This document shows positions 45,101-58,143 of a DNA stretch of 64,000 nucleotides, in pieces (the first letter of the stretch is position 1; each line of letters begins with the position of its first letter). The notes below the pieces were generated by a model. That model ran no database searches, had not been told where the DNA came from, and saw nothing but the letters and a program-made list of their open reading frames with translations. The position numbers and the translations under genes are program-made. This DNA comes from Verrucomicrobiota bacterium (GTDB lineage Bacteria; Verrucomicrobiota; Verrucomicrobiia; Limisphaerales; UBA9464): assembly GCA_947454705.1 (NCBI GenBank), contig CANGKZ010000029.1:1-64000 (forward strand). Reading direction: 5' to 3'.

Positions 45101-46289
45101 TATGGACGTAGCCCAGTTCCTTGAGGCGGCGGATGATGAACGGTTCGAACAGCACGAGCGCCATCTTCTTGGGAAGACCGCACTGGTGCAGCTTGAGCTC
45201 GGGTCCGATGACGATGACCGAACGGCCGGAGTAATCGACGCGCTTGCCGAGCAAGTTCTGACGGAAGCGGCCGGACTTGCCCTTGAGCATGTCGGACAGC
45301 GACTTCAGGGCGCGGTTTCCAGCGCCGGTGACGGCGCGGCCGTGGCGGCCGTTGTCGAACAACGCGTCCACTGCTTCCTGGAGCATGCGCTTCTCGTTGC
45401 GGATGATGACCTCGGGGGTCTTCAACTGCAGGAGGTTCTTCAACCGGTTGTTCCGGTTGATGACACGACGGTAGAGATCGTTGAGATCCGAGGTCGCAAA
45501 CCGGCCACCTTCGAGAGGCACCAGCGGGCGGAGATCGGGAGGGATGACCGGGAGCACCGTGAGGATCATCCATTCGGGGCGGCTCAAGGACTTGGTGAAG
45601 CCCTGGAACAGCTTGATCCGCTTGGCGATCTTTTTGCGGTTCTGCTTGGACTTCGTCTCCGTCATCGCGATCTGGAGCTCGTCGACGGTCTTCTCGAGCT
45701 GGATGTTGACCAGCGCGTCGCGCACGGCCTCGGCACCCATCTTGGCCTGGAAGGCATCGGCACCGTAGGTGGTGCGAGCTTCGCGGTACTCGTGCTCGCT
45801 GAGGAGCTGATGAACCTTGAGCGGGGTCGTGCCCGGATCGATCACGAGGTAGTCCTCGTAATAGATCACGCGTTCCAGGTTGCGGGCCGTCATGTCGAGC
45901 ATCAGACCGATGCGGGACGGCATGCACTTGAAGAACCAGATGTGGCTGACCGGAACGGCCAGTTCGATATGGCCCATGCGCTCACGACGAACGCGGGCGA
46001 GGGTCACTTCCACACCGCAGCGATCGCAGACCACGCCGCGATGCTTGATGCGTTTGTACTTTCCGCAGGAGCACTCCCAGTCCTTGACCGGACCGAAGAT
46101 CCGTTCGCAGAAAAGGCCGCCCTTTTCCGGCTTGAACGTGCGGTAGTTGATCGTTTCCGGATTCTTCACCTCGCCCTTCGACCACGACCGGATGTTCTCC
46201 GGTGCGGCGACGGCGATTGCGACATGGTCCACCTGGTTGACCTTTTCCAGGCCGAGGAGCTCACGTGCGGTTTCCTTGGATGAAATCAT
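42147..46289 (-). CDS. rpoC: DNA-directed RNA polymerase subunit beta'
   Basis: The 1380-residue catalytic subunit has the N-terminal zinc site ([20 protein letters not shown]), the clamp and lid, the invariant metal-binding [12 protein letters not shown], the bridge and trigger-loop region ([20 protein letters not shown]), a second zinc site ([16 protein letters not shown]) and a C-terminal [13 protein letters not shown] part. Length is close to the E. coli protein. It follows rpoB after 46 bp and ends at a strong terminator. Confidence 0.98.
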   Translation of the reverse strand: MISSKETARELLGLEKVNQVDHVAIAVAAPENIRSWSKGEVKNPETINYRTFKPEKGGLFCERIFGPVKDWECSCGKYKRIKHRGVVCDRCGVEVTLARVRRERMGHIELAVPVSHIWFFKCMPSRIGLMLDMTARNLERVIYYEDYLVIDPGTTPLKVHQLLSEHEYREARTTYGADAFQAKMGAEAVRDALVNIQLEKTVDELQIAMTETKSKQNRKKIAKRIKLFQGFTKSLSRPEWMILTVLPVIPPDLRPLVPLEGGRFATSDLNDLYRRVINRNNRLKNLLQLKTPEVIIRNEKRMLQEAVDALFDNGRHGRAVTGAGNRALKSLSDMLKGKSGRFRQNLLGKRVDYSGRSVIVIGPELKLHQCGLPKKMALVLFEPFIIRRLKELGYVHTVRSAKKMIERQSPEVWDILEEVTKGHPVLLNRAPTLHRLSVQAFEPVLIEGEAIRIHPLVCTAYNADFDGDQMAVHVPLSVEAQMEARLLMMAPLNIFSPSSGKPIMTPTQDITLGCYYLTAEPRKARKEGERLMLFGSKHEVLFANADGAIKTHDRILLANPDRGGAKTVYGDTEKSVIETTVGRVIFSEIWPKELGFPNLVVGKSKLGDLILNCYKVCGHERTVVTLDRLKEIGFEQATRAGVSIGIDDMIIPEAKQKEIDAALKQISEVEKQHKKGVITNQERYNKVIDIWTHCTDQIANVMLKTFDHNQGKKEFNPVSLMVDSGARGNKAQVRQLAGLRGLMAKPDGSIIEKPILSNFREGLTVLEYFISTHGARKGLADTALKTADSGYMTRKLVDAAQDVIIRHDDCGTGNGIAVSSIYEGEEEVVKISERILGRYSAEDVYDPTDLKHKIVSAGEELDEVRSKGVERAGIERIKIRSALTCESKVGICSKCYGRNLSTGKLVKQGEAVGIIAAQSIGEPGTQLTMRTFHIGGAAAQTYKQPQIKSKHDGIARYNELRVVQLEDGNNIVLNKNGSLSIFSPDGKELETHHIVVGSIIAVPDGGQVTKNEVFVEWDAYNVPIISEKAGVVKFSDIIEGVTMKQETDEATGTEDLVIIEHKEDLHPQVIIESRKGEPIAQYPIPAGAHLVVSEGDEIGAGALLAKTPRKASKTKDITGGLPRVAELFEARRPKDAAEIARIDGVVDFGPSVRGKRCIIVTDPQTNSNEEHLIPMSKHVIVYKGDFVKKGQQLTDGPVVPHEILDVCGPQELQEHLVNEIQEVYRLQGVTINDKHIEIIIRQMLRKVRITEPGDTIFLWAEQIDKVAFEEENERVEKMGGKPAEAAPVLLGITKASLETESFLSAASFQDTTRVLTEAATMGKSDSLRGFKENVIMGHIIPAGTGFDKHRGLNLKVLVEIPADEPAPSLTEGDETSPLLA

Positions 46290-46335
46290 AGTAGATCCAA
46301 TTCCGATTCAGGTTCGCGTTAGTGGTGGACCGGTA

Positions 46336-50190
<3,855 letters not shown>

Positions 50191-50255
50191 GGCGACTTCA
50201 GGTTTCAATGACTCCGACTTTCCGCCGGAATCTTGTTGCATTGAAAAGACAATAC

Positions 50256-50299
50256 GACGAGGTCGGGGGGCCTACATTCAGAGGCCACCCGAACTCGTC
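50256..50299 (-). promoter_or_regulatory. Long stem-loop in the rpoB leader (possible RNase III site)
   Basis: In the mRNA, the 5' arm ACGAGTTCGGGTGGCCT (50298-50282) pairs with AGGCCCCCCGACCTCGT (50273-50257). The stem is 17 bp with two mismatches around an 8-nt loop, and one more G-C pair can be added at 50256/50299. It lies 66-109 nt before the rpoB start. E. coli has an RNase III site in the same gap; role here is inferred. Confidence 0.65.
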
Positions 50300-50380
50300 C
50301 TACTGCAACGTTTATTTCGACAAAGTAATCAGAAGGTAGCAGTCCACCGTCCCACCGCAACGATTTGATTCCCGATTCAG

Positions 50381-50415
50381 GCAACGGCGGGAGGTTTGAT
50401 CCTGCCCGCCGTTGC
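50381..50415 (-). promoter_or_regulatory. Stem-loop after rplL (attenuator-like)
   Basis: A perfect 11-bp stem (GCAACGGCGGG / CCCGCCGTTGC) around a 13-nt loop begins 18 nt after the rplL stop. No T-run follows, so it is not a full intrinsic terminator. It may reduce read-through into rpoBC or protect the rplJL mRNA 3' end. Confidence 0.65.
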
Positions 50416-50432
50416 TGATCGAGAATTGGAGC

Positions 50433-50816
50433 TTACTTGAGCTCAACCTTGCCACCGGCTTCTTCGAGCTTCTTCTTGGCAGCTTCGGAGTCAGCCTTGT
50501 TGGCACCTTCGAGGATGGGCTTGGGAGCGCCTTCCACGAGAGCCTTGGCTTCAGCGAGACCGAGGCCGGCCTTGACTTCACGAACGGCCTTGATGACGCC
50601 GATCTTCTTGTCAGCAGGCACGGAGGCGAGGATCACGTCGAAGGTGTCCTTGGCAGCGGCAGCAGGAGCGGCAGCGCCAGCAGCAGGAGCAGCAGCGGCA
50701 GCAACCGGAGCGGCGGCGGTGACGCCCCACTTGGTTTCGAGCGCCTTCACGAGCTCAGCGGCTTCGAGAACGGTCAGCTTGCTCAGCTCTTCGACGATGT
50801 TGTTGATATCAGCCAT
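50433..50816 (-). CDS. rplL: Ribosomal protein bL12 (L7/L12)
   Basis: The 127-residue stalk protein has the N-terminal dimer helices ([23 protein letters not shown]), an Ala-rich hinge (about residues 33-53) and the C-terminal globular domain ([41 protein letters not shown]). It recruits translational GTPases. It follows rplJ after 157 bp and is followed by a 242-bp gap with two hairpins before rpoB. Confidence 0.98.
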   Translation of the reverse strand: MADINNIVEELSKLTVLEAAELVKALETKWGVTAAAPVAAAAAPAAGAAAPAAAAKDTFDVILASVPADKKIGVIKAVREVKAGLGLAEAKALVEGAPKPILEGANKADSEAAKKKLEEAGGKVELK

Positions 50817-50973
50817 GGTATGTTGTCTTTCTTAGTTGTGTAGTCTCGTCGTCAGGGAGGCCCCCCGAATTAGCCCACGGCCTGTGAGCCGACGATGTAC
50901 TCTTGGTTGCGTTGTGGATCCGACGGAAAACCTGGCTGGGTCCGCCGTCGAAAGTGTGGAAACCGACCCGGCC

Positions 50974-51498
50974 TTAGGCGGCGGGTTCGGCAGTCTGCTC
51001 GGACTTCGCCTTGATGACGCGGGCGAGCTGGCTTCCCGGGGTGTTGATAAGCGCCACGAGCTTCTGGGCCGGAGCCTGGAGAAGACCGAGGATCTTGCCC
51101 TGCAGCTCGGCGAGCGGCGGGAGATCAGCGATCACGCGGATTTCGTCCGCGGAGAGACGCTGATTGCCGAGGAAACCGAACTGGAGACGAGGCTTCTCGA
51201 ACTCGGACTGGAAGGTCTTGACCACCTTGGCAGCGGCCGCGATGTCCTTGTTTCCAGTGACGACGGCGAGCTGACCCGCGAGGGCGCCCGAGAGGTCGGC
51301 GATTCCGGACTCCTTCGCAGCGATGCGGAAGAGGGTGTTCTTGACCACGTGAGCCTCGGCACCGGTCTTCTGGAGACGCTTGCGAAGCTCAGTGAACTGC
51401 ACCACGGACAAACCGCGGTAGTCCACCACGATGAAGAACGGGGAAGCGGCGAGCCGCTGGGCGTATTCTGCCGAAATGAATTTCTTTTCTGCGCGCAT
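50974..51498 (-). CDS. rplJ: Ribosomal protein uL10
   Basis: The 174-residue L10 anchors the L12 stalk to 23S rRNA. It has the N-terminal RNA-binding domain (MRAEKKFISAEYAQRLAASPFFIVVDYRGLSVVQFTELRK, given as bounds), NTLFRIAAKE and a C-terminal helix that binds L12. It starts 15 bp after rplA, so the classical separated L10 leader is missing; any L10 autoregulation would act within this short gap or inside rplA. Confidence 0.96.
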   Translation of the reverse strand: MRAEKKFISAEYAQRLAASPFFIVVDYRGLSVVQFTELRKRLQKTGAEAHVVKNTLFRIAAKESGIADLSGALAGQLAVVTGNKDIAAAAKVVKTFQSEFEKPRLQFGFLGNQRLSADEIRVIADLPPLAELQGKILGLLQAPAQKLVALINTPGSQLARVIKAKSEQTAEPAA

Positions 51499-51513
51499 GA
51501 GATCCTCCGTGGA

Positions 51514-52209
51514 TTAGTTGGCTCCGAATTCCTTGAGATCGATCCGCACGGCCGGGCTCATGGTGAGCGACAGCGTGCAGGAACGGATGAACACACCCTT
51601 CGCACCGGAAGGACGGCTCTTGATCACCGCCTCGATGACCGCACGGGCGTTCTCGGCGATGTTGGCAGGGGTGAAGTCAGCCTTGCCGACGGCGACATGG
51701 ACGTTTCCGGCCTTGTCGATCTTGAATTCAACGCGACCCGCCTTGACTTCCTTCACCGCGCGGGCGGTGTCGTCGGTCACGGTACCGGTCTTCGGATTGG
51801 GCATCAAACCGCGAGGTCCGAGCACCTTACCGAGCTTACGAACTTCGGTCATGGCTTCGGGAGTCGCGATGGCGATGTCGAAGTCAGCCCAGCCCTCAAC
51901 GCACTTGCGGATATAATCCTCGAAACCGACGTGCTCCGCACCAGCGGCGCGGGCTGCGTCAGCCTGCGCACCAGGCTTGGTGAAGACGAGCACGCGGATC
52001 GTCTTGCCAGTGCCGTGGGGCAGAGGGACGGTTCCACGAACCATCTGGTCCGATTGACGGGGGTCAACTCCCAGGCGGAACGCGACGTCAACCGTCTCGT
52101 TGAACTTCGCCTTGGGGAACTTGGTGAGCACCTCCACCGCATTGGTGAGGGTGTAAGCCTTGGTGGAATCCACCAGGGCAGCGGCTTTTTTGAAGCGTTT
52201 GCTCGGCAT
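51514..52209 (-). CDS. rplA: Ribosomal protein uL1
   Basis: The 231-residue L1 forms the L1 stalk. It has the N-terminal [54 protein letters not shown] (given as bounds), the signature [20 protein letters not shown], and [15 protein letters not shown]. In most bacteria rplK (L11) precedes it with 30-60 bp; here rplA is the first gene and a structured leader lies upstream. Confidence 0.98.
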   Translation of the reverse strand: MPSKRFKKAAALVDSTKAYTLTNAVEVLTKFPKAKFNETVDVAFRLGVDPRQSDQMVRGTVPLPHGTGKTIRVLVFTKPGAQADAARAAGAEHVGFEDYIRKCVEGWADFDIAIATPEAMTEVRKLGKVLGPRGLMPNPKTGTVTDDTARAVKEVKAGRVEFKIDKAGNVHVAVGKADFTPANIAENARAVIEAVIKSRPSGAKGVFIRSCTLSLTMSPAVRIDLKEFGAN

Positions 52210-52519
52210 TGTATTTGCGCGGTACTGACGGGCTTGCGCCCTCCCGCTTGAGTTTGCGACTGTTCCCTACGATTTCGAACGACTGCCCGAAAGCGTCGGA
52301 GCCTCAAGAAGTCTCAAACTGAGGGCGGCATGTCAAAATCTTTCACAGAAATCTTCATCACCGCGCTAAACTTCGGTCCAGCATCCCGTATTTTCAGCCA
52401 AATCCCACTGCGGAACTCTGCGTCGGTGCGATTTCAACCCCTCCGGCCGGGCGAACTTGCGACTTTCCTTTCATCCCGACTCTTCGTACGCTGAATCTTC
52501 GCATTTTGACACCGATCCA
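52210..52519. other. Divergent regulatory region between rplA and xylA
   Basis: About 310 bp with no gene. The rplA-proximal half holds the structured leader listed separately. The xylA-proximal half holds no clear -35/-10 pair that I can support, although TAAACT near 52366 could be a -10 for xylA. No rplK, nusG, secE or tRNA-Trp remnant is visible. Confidence 0.7.
52230..52326 (-). promoter_or_regulatory. Structured 5' leader of rplA (candidate L1 autoregulatory site)
   Basis: In the mRNA, AGTTTGAGACT (52320-52310) pairs with AGTCGCAAACT (52261-52251) in 10 of 11 positions, and outer GCCCTC (52326-52321) can pair with GAGGGC (52243-52238). A second hairpin, GGGC-GCAA-GCCC (52241-52230), uses some of the same bases, so the two structures exclude each other just ahead of the start codon (52209). 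L1 autoregulation is known in E. coli through the rplK leader; this site is inferred. Confidence 0.5.
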
Positions 52520-53845
52520 ATGAGCAAATCCTCACGTTCGTTTTTCCCCGACATCGGCCCCATTCGCTTTGAGGGCCCCGGAAGCCGCAATCCCCTCGCC
52601 TTCCAACATTACAATGCCGACGAGTTGGTCGAAGGCCGTTCCATGAAGGAGCATCTCCGCTTCGCCGTGGTGTACTGGCACACCATGCGCGGCACCGGCG
52701 GCGATATGTTCGGGTGGGGAACCGCCCAGCGCCCATGGAATCCGGGCGAAGGCACCGTCAAGGAAGCCATTCAACGCGCCCGTGCGATGTTTGAATTCAC
52801 CGAGAAGCTCGGGGCTCCGTTCTACTGCTGGCACGACCGCGATGTGGCGCCGCACGGCAAGACGCTGGCGGAATCGAACAAGAATTTCGACGCCGTGGCC
52901 GCCGAGCTGAAGAAGCTCCAGGGAGACACGGGCATCCGGTTGCTCTGGGGCACCGCCCAGAATTTTGTTCATCCCCGTTACATGCACGGCGCGGCAACGA
53001 GCTGCAGCTCCGACGTGTTCTGCTTCGCGGCTGCGCAGGTGAAAAAGGCCATGGAATGGACCCACGAACTCGACGGCGAAGGCTACGTGTTCTGGGGCGG
53101 CCGTGAAGGCTACTCCACCCTGCTGAACACCAATCTCAAGCGCGAGATGGACAACCTCGGCCGCTTCCTCCACATGGCCGTGGATTACAAGAAGAAGATC
53201 GGGTTCAAGGGTCCGTTCTACATTGAGCCGAAGCCGAAGGAACCCACCAAGCACCAGTACGACTCCGATGCGGCGGCCTGCCTCAACTTTCTCCGCGAGT
53301 ACGACCTGCTGGAGCACTTCAAGCTGAACATCGAGACCAACCACGCGACGCTCGCGGGTCACACGATGCAGCACGAACTCGAAGTGGCCGGGGCCGCCGG
53401 GGCCCTCGGTTCGATCGACGCCAACATGGGCGACGTCATGCTCGGCTGGGACACCGACCAATTCCCGACCGATCTCTACCTGACCAGCCAGGTCATGCTC
53501 ACCGTGCTCAAGTACGGTGGATTCACCACGGGCGGCACGAACTTCGACGCCAAGGTGCGTCGTGAGAGCAATGACTTGAAGGACCTTTTCTACGCGCACA
53601 TCGCGGGGATGGACGCCTTCGCGCGCGGATTGAAGATCGCCGCAAAGATCCGTGCCGACGGACGCCTGGACGAGTTCGTCAAGAATCGCTATCGCAGCTG
53701 GGATTCCGGCATCGGCGCCAAGATCGAGGCCGGCAAGGCTTCGTTCGCGGATTGCGAACGTCATGCGTTGAAGCTTGGTGAAGTGGCTCCGCTGGAGAGC
53801 GGCCGCCAGGAATACCTCGAAGCGTTGTTCAACGAGTTCATCTGA
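52520..53845 (+). CDS. xylA: Xylose isomerase
   Basis: XylA converts D-xylose to D-xylulose, feeding the pentose phosphate pathway (rpiB and rpe are in this window). The 441-residue class II type protein has [21 protein letters not shown] with catalytic His and Asp, VFWGGREGY, the metal ligand Glu in [28 protein letters not shown], and GSIDANMGD. Slow-growing type metal ligands are complete. It is divergent from rplA and closed by a strong terminator. No xylB or xylose transporter is adjacent. Confidence 0.97.
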   Translation: MSKSSRSFFPDIGPIRFEGPGSRNPLAFQHYNADELVEGRSMKEHLRFAVVYWHTMRGTGGDMFGWGTAQRPWNPGEGTVKEAIQRARAMFEFTEKLGAPFYCWHDRDVAPHGKTLAESNKNFDAVAAELKKLQGDTGIRLLWGTAQNFVHPRYMHGAATSCSSDVFCFAAAQVKKAMEWTHELDGEGYVFWGGREGYSTLLNTNLKREMDNLGRFLHMAVDYKKKIGFKGPFYIEPKPKEPTKHQYDSDAAACLNFLREYDLLEHFKLNIETNHATLAGHTMQHELEVAGAAGALGSIDANMGDVMLGWDTDQFPTDLYLTSQVMLTVLKYGGFTTGGTNFDAKVRRESNDLKDLFYAHIAGMDAFARGLKIAAKIRADGRLDEFVKNRYRSWDSGIGAKIEAGKASFADCERHALKLGEVAPLESGRQEYLEALFNEFI

Positions 53846-53884
53846 TCTGAGTTAGCGGCCTCCGCCTCAGATAGAGTTGATTCG

Positions 53885-53924
53885 AGCGGCCCGTCCGATG
53901 TCATCGGCGGGCCGCTTTATTTTG
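53885..53924 (+). terminator. Rho-independent terminator of xylA
   Basis: A 9-bp stem AGCGGCCCG / CGGGCCGCT encloses an inner hairpin CCGATG-T-CATCGG, followed by TTTATTTT. It begins 39 bp after the xylA stop. The downstream promoter starts inside the T-tract. Confidence 0.92.
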
Positions 53925-53950
53925 GCTCCCTTCCTCCGTCTCACTATATC
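53922..53950 (+). promoter_or_regulatory. Sigma-70-type promoter of the DUF2723 gene
   Basis: TTGGCT (53922-53927), a 17-bp spacer and TATATC (53945-53950). It overlaps the tail of the xylA terminator. Predicted start near 53957, leader about 40 nt. Confidence 0.65.
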
Positions 53951-53997
53951 CTTTCCTTGTTCAGGCCGACTCGCGCACCTTTCCAAGACCCTTGCCT

Positions 53998-56823
53998 ATG
54001 GACGACACGCAGCCCGCCGCGCAGGCTTTCCCCCAGCGCAGACTACCTTGGATCATCGGAGGAGTGGCTCTGGTCCTGTATTTGATCTCGCTGAATCCCT
54101 GGCTCCGCTTCGGCACCATTTCGGTCATTGCCGAACTTTCGAACTGGGACGGACTGCAACCTTTCACCCGACCTCTCCTGTGGCTGGTGACACGTCCCCT
54201 GCGACTCCTGCCCGAGGCCCAATTCCCCATTGCCGCAAATGCCCTAGCCGCGGTCTTCGGTGCGATTTCTGTGGGCTTCCTCACCCGAATCGTGGCGTTG
54301 CTTCCCCATGACCGAACCAAGTCGCAACGTGTCCGGGGCCACGCCGACGATCCCCTTCTCCATGGTTCCTTTGCCTGGCTGCCCCCGGCATTTGCCGGTC
54401 TCCTCGTCGCGTTGCAGCTGACCTTCTGGGAGCAGGCGACGGCCCAGACGGGCGAGATGCTCGACCTGATGCTCTTCGCTGGCTGCGCTCTCTGCCTCAT
54501 GGAGTACCGGGCATCGCTGCGTGAAACGTGGCTTTGGCGCTTTGCGTTCCTGTACGGAATCAGCATCCCGGGCAACTGGGCGATGATCGGATTCTTCCCG
54601 TTGTTCCTGATCGCGCTCGTGTGGATCCGCGGATGGTCGATCCTGGACACTTCGCTCCTGCTTCGTCTCGTGGGTTGGGGATGCCTCGGGCTTAGCGTTT
54701 ATCTGCTCATGCCCGCGATGGCTGCGATTTCCGGCGAAGGGAACTATTCATCCTTCGACGTCCTGAAAGTGATTCTCAGCAGCCAGCGCGATGCAATCCG
54801 GGGCCTCCCCCGGAGCCGATTCCTGCTCCTCGCGACGGTTAATCTGCTGCCGCTGGTGTTGGTGGGTATCCGATGGTCCGGCACCAAGGCATCCTCGAGT
54901 CTTGAACGCATCATTTCCGAGGGAGCGGTCATCCTGCTGCAGCTCGGCTGGCTGGGAACCACGGTGTACATGGCATTCGATTCGGCCTTCAGCCAACGCC
55001 AGTTGATCCATCTGGATCCCCAATACAACGGCATTCCCCTGCTGACCTTCCACTTCTGCGGCGCCATTGCCGCGGGCTATTTCCTCGGTTACTTCCTTCT
55101 CGTGGGGGGAAGCGAACCCAGCAAGGCGTGGGATCGTCCCTCGCCCGGACTGCAAAACCTGACCCGGCTCGGCTGGATAATCATGATCGTCGTGGGCCTG
55201 GGAGCTCCGGCCGCGCTGATGGTTCGGAACTGGCCTCGTATCCAGGCGCAGAACGGACCGCACCTGGAGTCATTCAGTCAGGCCATTGTCCAGGATCTGC
55301 CGAAGGAATCTTCCCTGGTGTTCTCGGACAACCCCTGGGTGCATTCGCTGCTGACTGCGTACCTGATTCAGCACCCGTCCTCCTCGCAACACCTGCTGGT
55401 CAACGGCTTCCTCGCACGACAGCCCTGGTACCGGCAGCGACTTCAGCGGATCCACGGCAGCCGATGGGCTGCTCTCAAGGAATTCAGCTCGGCGACCCAG
55501 GATGTGGCCACACGATTCCTGGCCCTGCTTCGGGAAGCCGCTGCGATGGAACGGGCGTTCATCGTCGCCCCGGAAGTCAGCTTCATCACCGATCGCTTTG
55601 AGTTGAGGCCGCTTGGGCTTTTGTTCCGCCTGCAGCCCTTCGGAGACAAAGCAGTGGACCCCACCCCGCTCTCCGAGGCAGAAAACACCCGCATCCAGAC
55701 CTTCTATCGGGAGAAGAATTCCGCGCTCGAAGCCCTACGCAGTGTCCAATCCTACGCGCTTCCCGGGCTGAAGGAATTGTCGGAGATCTGGTCGCGTCAG
55801 CTGGATTTCAGCGGCGTGCAGCTGCAACAGGCCGACCGGCTCGAACCGGCGGCGCGCCTGTTTGAAACCGCTCTCCGACTGAACCCGAAGAACGGCGCGG
55901 CGGAAACCAATTTGAAGGTCAATGCGGCGCTCCAGTCCAATAAACCGATCTCGGAAGACGCTGTGAAACCGTTGGCGGGACGCATTCCGATTTATGTCCT
56001 GTCTTCAGATGGCCCCGTGGATGAGCCGCAATTCCTGTCGGTGATCGCCCGATCCTTCCAAAACTCCGGAGAAAACTTCGTCCGTTCGATCCTGATTTAT
56101 CTCGCCCGCGCGCACAAACTCGCTCCGGACTCTCACACCATCGGTACCGCGTACGCCGAGGCCTGCAAGGATGCCGGGGTGCCGGATCGGGCGATGGCAA
56201 CCATCCACGCCATCAAGGCCCGTGGCGGACTCAAGCCGCAGGAGGCAAGTCAGCTGCTCCGTCTCGAAGCCAACGCGATCCTGTCCAAGGGCAATTTCCA
56301 GGCCGCTGAAACCTTGCTGCTGGAGGCGCGTCGCAACACTCCCACCGACCCCGTGCCTCTCGATCTGCTGAGCCAGTTGTTCTACCAAACCGGCCGCACC
56401 AATCAGGCCTTGGAGATGCTCGACACCTGGCAGGCGCTTCGTCCCAACGAGGTCTCGGTTCCTCTCCGCCGTGCGAATATCCTGATCGAACTCAAGCAGT
56501 ACCCCGACGCTCTCGTACTGGTGGATCGCGCGCTGAAACTCCAGCCCGACAACGCCACCGCCCGCGAAGGTCGCGCGAGCTGCCTCATCCGGCTCGGCCG
56601 CTTGGAAGACGCCCGGAAGGATTACGAAATCCTGGCCCGGAAATTCTCCGACCGGGAATCCTATCAGCTGGCCCTTGGTGCGATCGCCGAACGCAAGAAC
56701 GACAAATCGACCGCCATCAGCCATTACAAACGATACCTGGAGCTGGCGCCGCAGGACGCCCCCGAGGTGCCGCAGGTAAAGGCCCGGTTGGATCAATTGC
56801 GGAACGGCCCCCGCACTCCCTGA
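53998..56823 (+). CDS. DUF2723 polytopic membrane protein with C-terminal TPR repeats
   Basis: The 941-residue protein has a multi-span membrane half (about residues 15-410) resembling DUF2723 proteins, which are membrane glycosyltransferase-like (protein O-mannosyltransferase-type fold). It carries the early acidic-aromatic SNWDGLQP loop and the QATAQTGEMLDL segment. The C-terminal half (about 600-935) is a soluble TPR array (LRLNPKNGAAETN, LSQLFYQTGRTNQALEML, LKLQPDNATAREGRA). Start ATG at 53998; TTG 6 bp earlier is possible. A GT4 gene follows after 6 bp, which fits a glycan or protein-glycosylation role. Specific function is unproven. Confidence 0.8.
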   Translation: MDDTQPAAQAFPQRRLPWIIGGVALVLYLISLNPWLRFGTISVIAELSNWDGLQPFTRPLLWLVTRPLRLLPEAQFPIAANALAAVFGAISVGFLTRIVALLPHDRTKSQRVRGHADDPLLHGSFAWLPPAFAGLLVALQLTFWEQATAQTGEMLDLMLFAGCALCLMEYRASLRETWLWRFAFLYGISIPGNWAMIGFFPLFLIALVWIRGWSILDTSLLLRLVGWGCLGLSVYLLMPAMAAISGEGNYSSFDVLKVILSSQRDAIRGLPRSRFLLLATVNLLPLVLVGIRWSGTKASSSLERIISEGAVILLQLGWLGTTVYMAFDSAFSQRQLIHLDPQYNGIPLLTFHFCGAIAAGYFLGYFLLVGGSEPSKAWDRPSPGLQNLTRLGWIIMIVVGLGAPAALMVRNWPRIQAQNGPHLESFSQAIVQDLPKESSLVFSDNPWVHSLLTAYLIQHPSSSQHLLVNGFLARQPWYRQRLQRIHGSRWAALKEFSSATQDVATRFLALLREAAAMERAFIVAPEVSFITDRFELRPLGLLFRLQPFGDKAVDPTPLSEAENTRIQTFYREKNSALEALRSVQSYALPGLKELSEIWSRQLDFSGVQLQQADRLEPAARLFETALRLNPKNGAAETNLKVNAALQSNKPISEDAVKPLAGRIPIYVLSSDGPVDEPQFLSVIARSFQNSGENFVRSILIYLARAHKLAPDSHTIGTAYAEACKDAGVPDRAMATIHAIKARGGLKPQEASQLLRLEANAILSKGNFQAAETLLLEARRNTPTDPVPLDLLSQLFYQTGRTNQALEMLDTWQALRPNEVSVPLRRANILIELKQYPDALVLVDRALKLQPDNATAREGRASCLIRLGRLEDARKDYEILARKFSDRESYQLALGAIAERKNDKSTAISHYKRYLELAPQDAPEVPQVKARLDQLRNGPRTP

Positions 56824-56829
56824 GGGGCC

Positions 56830-57996
56830 GTGCGCGTTTCCCACGTCATCACCCGGCTGATCCTCGGCGGTGCCCAGGAAAACACGCTGTCCTCCGTCCT
56901 CGGCCTCCAACGACGCCCCGGATTTGAAGTCCGACTGATCTCCGGCCCCACCACCGGAAGCGAGGGTTCCCTCGAATCGGTGGCCCGCGAGGCCGGGGTG
57001 TTGACGGTGGTACCAGAATTGATCCGAGCCGTCCGGCCGTGCACCGACTGGATGGCCTACCGGGCGCTGACCCGGATGTTCCGCGCGGACCGGCCGGATG
57101 TGGTCCACACCCACAGCGGAAAGGCAGGAATCCTCGGTCGCCTGGCCGCCCACAAAGCCCGGGTGCCGTTGATCATCCACAGCATTCACGGCCCCAGTTT
57201 TGGTCCATTCCAGGGCCGTGCAGCCAATGCGGTGTTCACCGCCGCGGAACGACACGCGGGTCGGGTGACGGATCACTTTGTTGTGGTGGCCGATGCCATG
57301 AAGCGCCAGTACCTCGCGGCCGGGATCGGACGCGAGGAGCAGTACACGCGCATTTTAAGCGGCTTCAACCTGCAGCCCTTCGTGCAGGCTCGGCGTGAAC
57401 CGGAATTGGGACGCCAACTGGGAATCGAACCCGGTGATTTCGTGGTGGGGAAGATTGCCCGGCTCTTCGAACTCAAGGGGCATGACGACCTGTTCGATGC
57501 CGCCCCGGAATTGATCCGCAGCATTCCGAACATCCGATTCCTGCTGGTCGGCGACGGGCCGTGGCGTGCGCGATTGGAGGAACGCGCCCGACACACGGGA
57601 CATCCGGAACGTTTTATTTTTGCCGGATTGATCCCCCCCGGCGAGGTCTGTCGGTACGTGGCCTGGATGGACGCGCTGGTGCATCTCTCCAACCGTGAAG
57701 GCCTGCCCCGCGCCCTGCCCCAGGCTCTGGCCAATGGCAAACCCGTGGTGGCGTTCGATTGCGATGGAGCCGGAGAAGTCTGCCGGACCGGGGAAACAGG
57801 ATTCCTCGTTCGGCACGGAGATCAACCCGGACTGGTGAAGGCCATCACCGCCCTGGCCAAGGATCCAAATTTGAGACAGCGACTCGGCGCCTCCGGACAG
57901 GCGTGGGTGACGGAACGATTCACCATTGAGCGACTCGTGGAGGATCAGGCGCAGCTCTACACCCGGCTCGCAGCGGCCGCTGTGAACCGCAGGTGA
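56830..57996 (+). CDS. GT4-family glycosyltransferase
   Basis: The 388-residue protein has the GT-B fold signature: an N-terminal GGAQENTL loop, HTHSGKAGILGR, and the C-terminal nucleotide-sugar domain with VGKIARLFELKGHDDL, FLLVGDGPWR and the EX7E-like stretch NREGLPRALPQALANGKPVVAFDCDGAGE (given as bounds). Donor and acceptor are unknown. It starts with a GTG 6 bp after the DUF2723 gene, so both should be translated from one message. Confidence 0.9.
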   Translation: MRVSHVITRLILGGAQENTLSSVLGLQRRPGFEVRLISGPTTGSEGSLESVAREAGVLTVVPELIRAVRPCTDWMAYRALTRMFRADRPDVVHTHSGKAGILGRLAAHKARVPLIIHSIHGPSFGPFQGRAANAVFTAAERHAGRVTDHFVVVADAMKRQYLAAGIGREEQYTRILSGFNLQPFVQARREPELGRQLGIEPGDFVVGKIARLFELKGHDDLFDAAPELIRSIPNIRFLLVGDGPWRARLEERARHTGHPERFIFAGLIPPGEVCRYVAWMDALVHLSNREGLPRALPQALANGKPVVAFDCDGAGEVCRTGETGFLVRHGDQPGLVKAITALAKDPNLRQRLGASGQAWVTERFTIERLVEDQAQLYTRLAAAAVNRR

Positions 57997-58143
57997 TCTG
58001 GTCGGTGTCCGCCCTCCCTTGAATCGGGGGGGACACTCGGGCAGTTCACCTGCTTTTTTCATTCCCCGTGGCGAATCCTCTTGCCCGGAGATGGTTGCAC
58101 GGCGGCAATGGGCGGGCATCGCAACGGACCCCTCTTCCCGACT

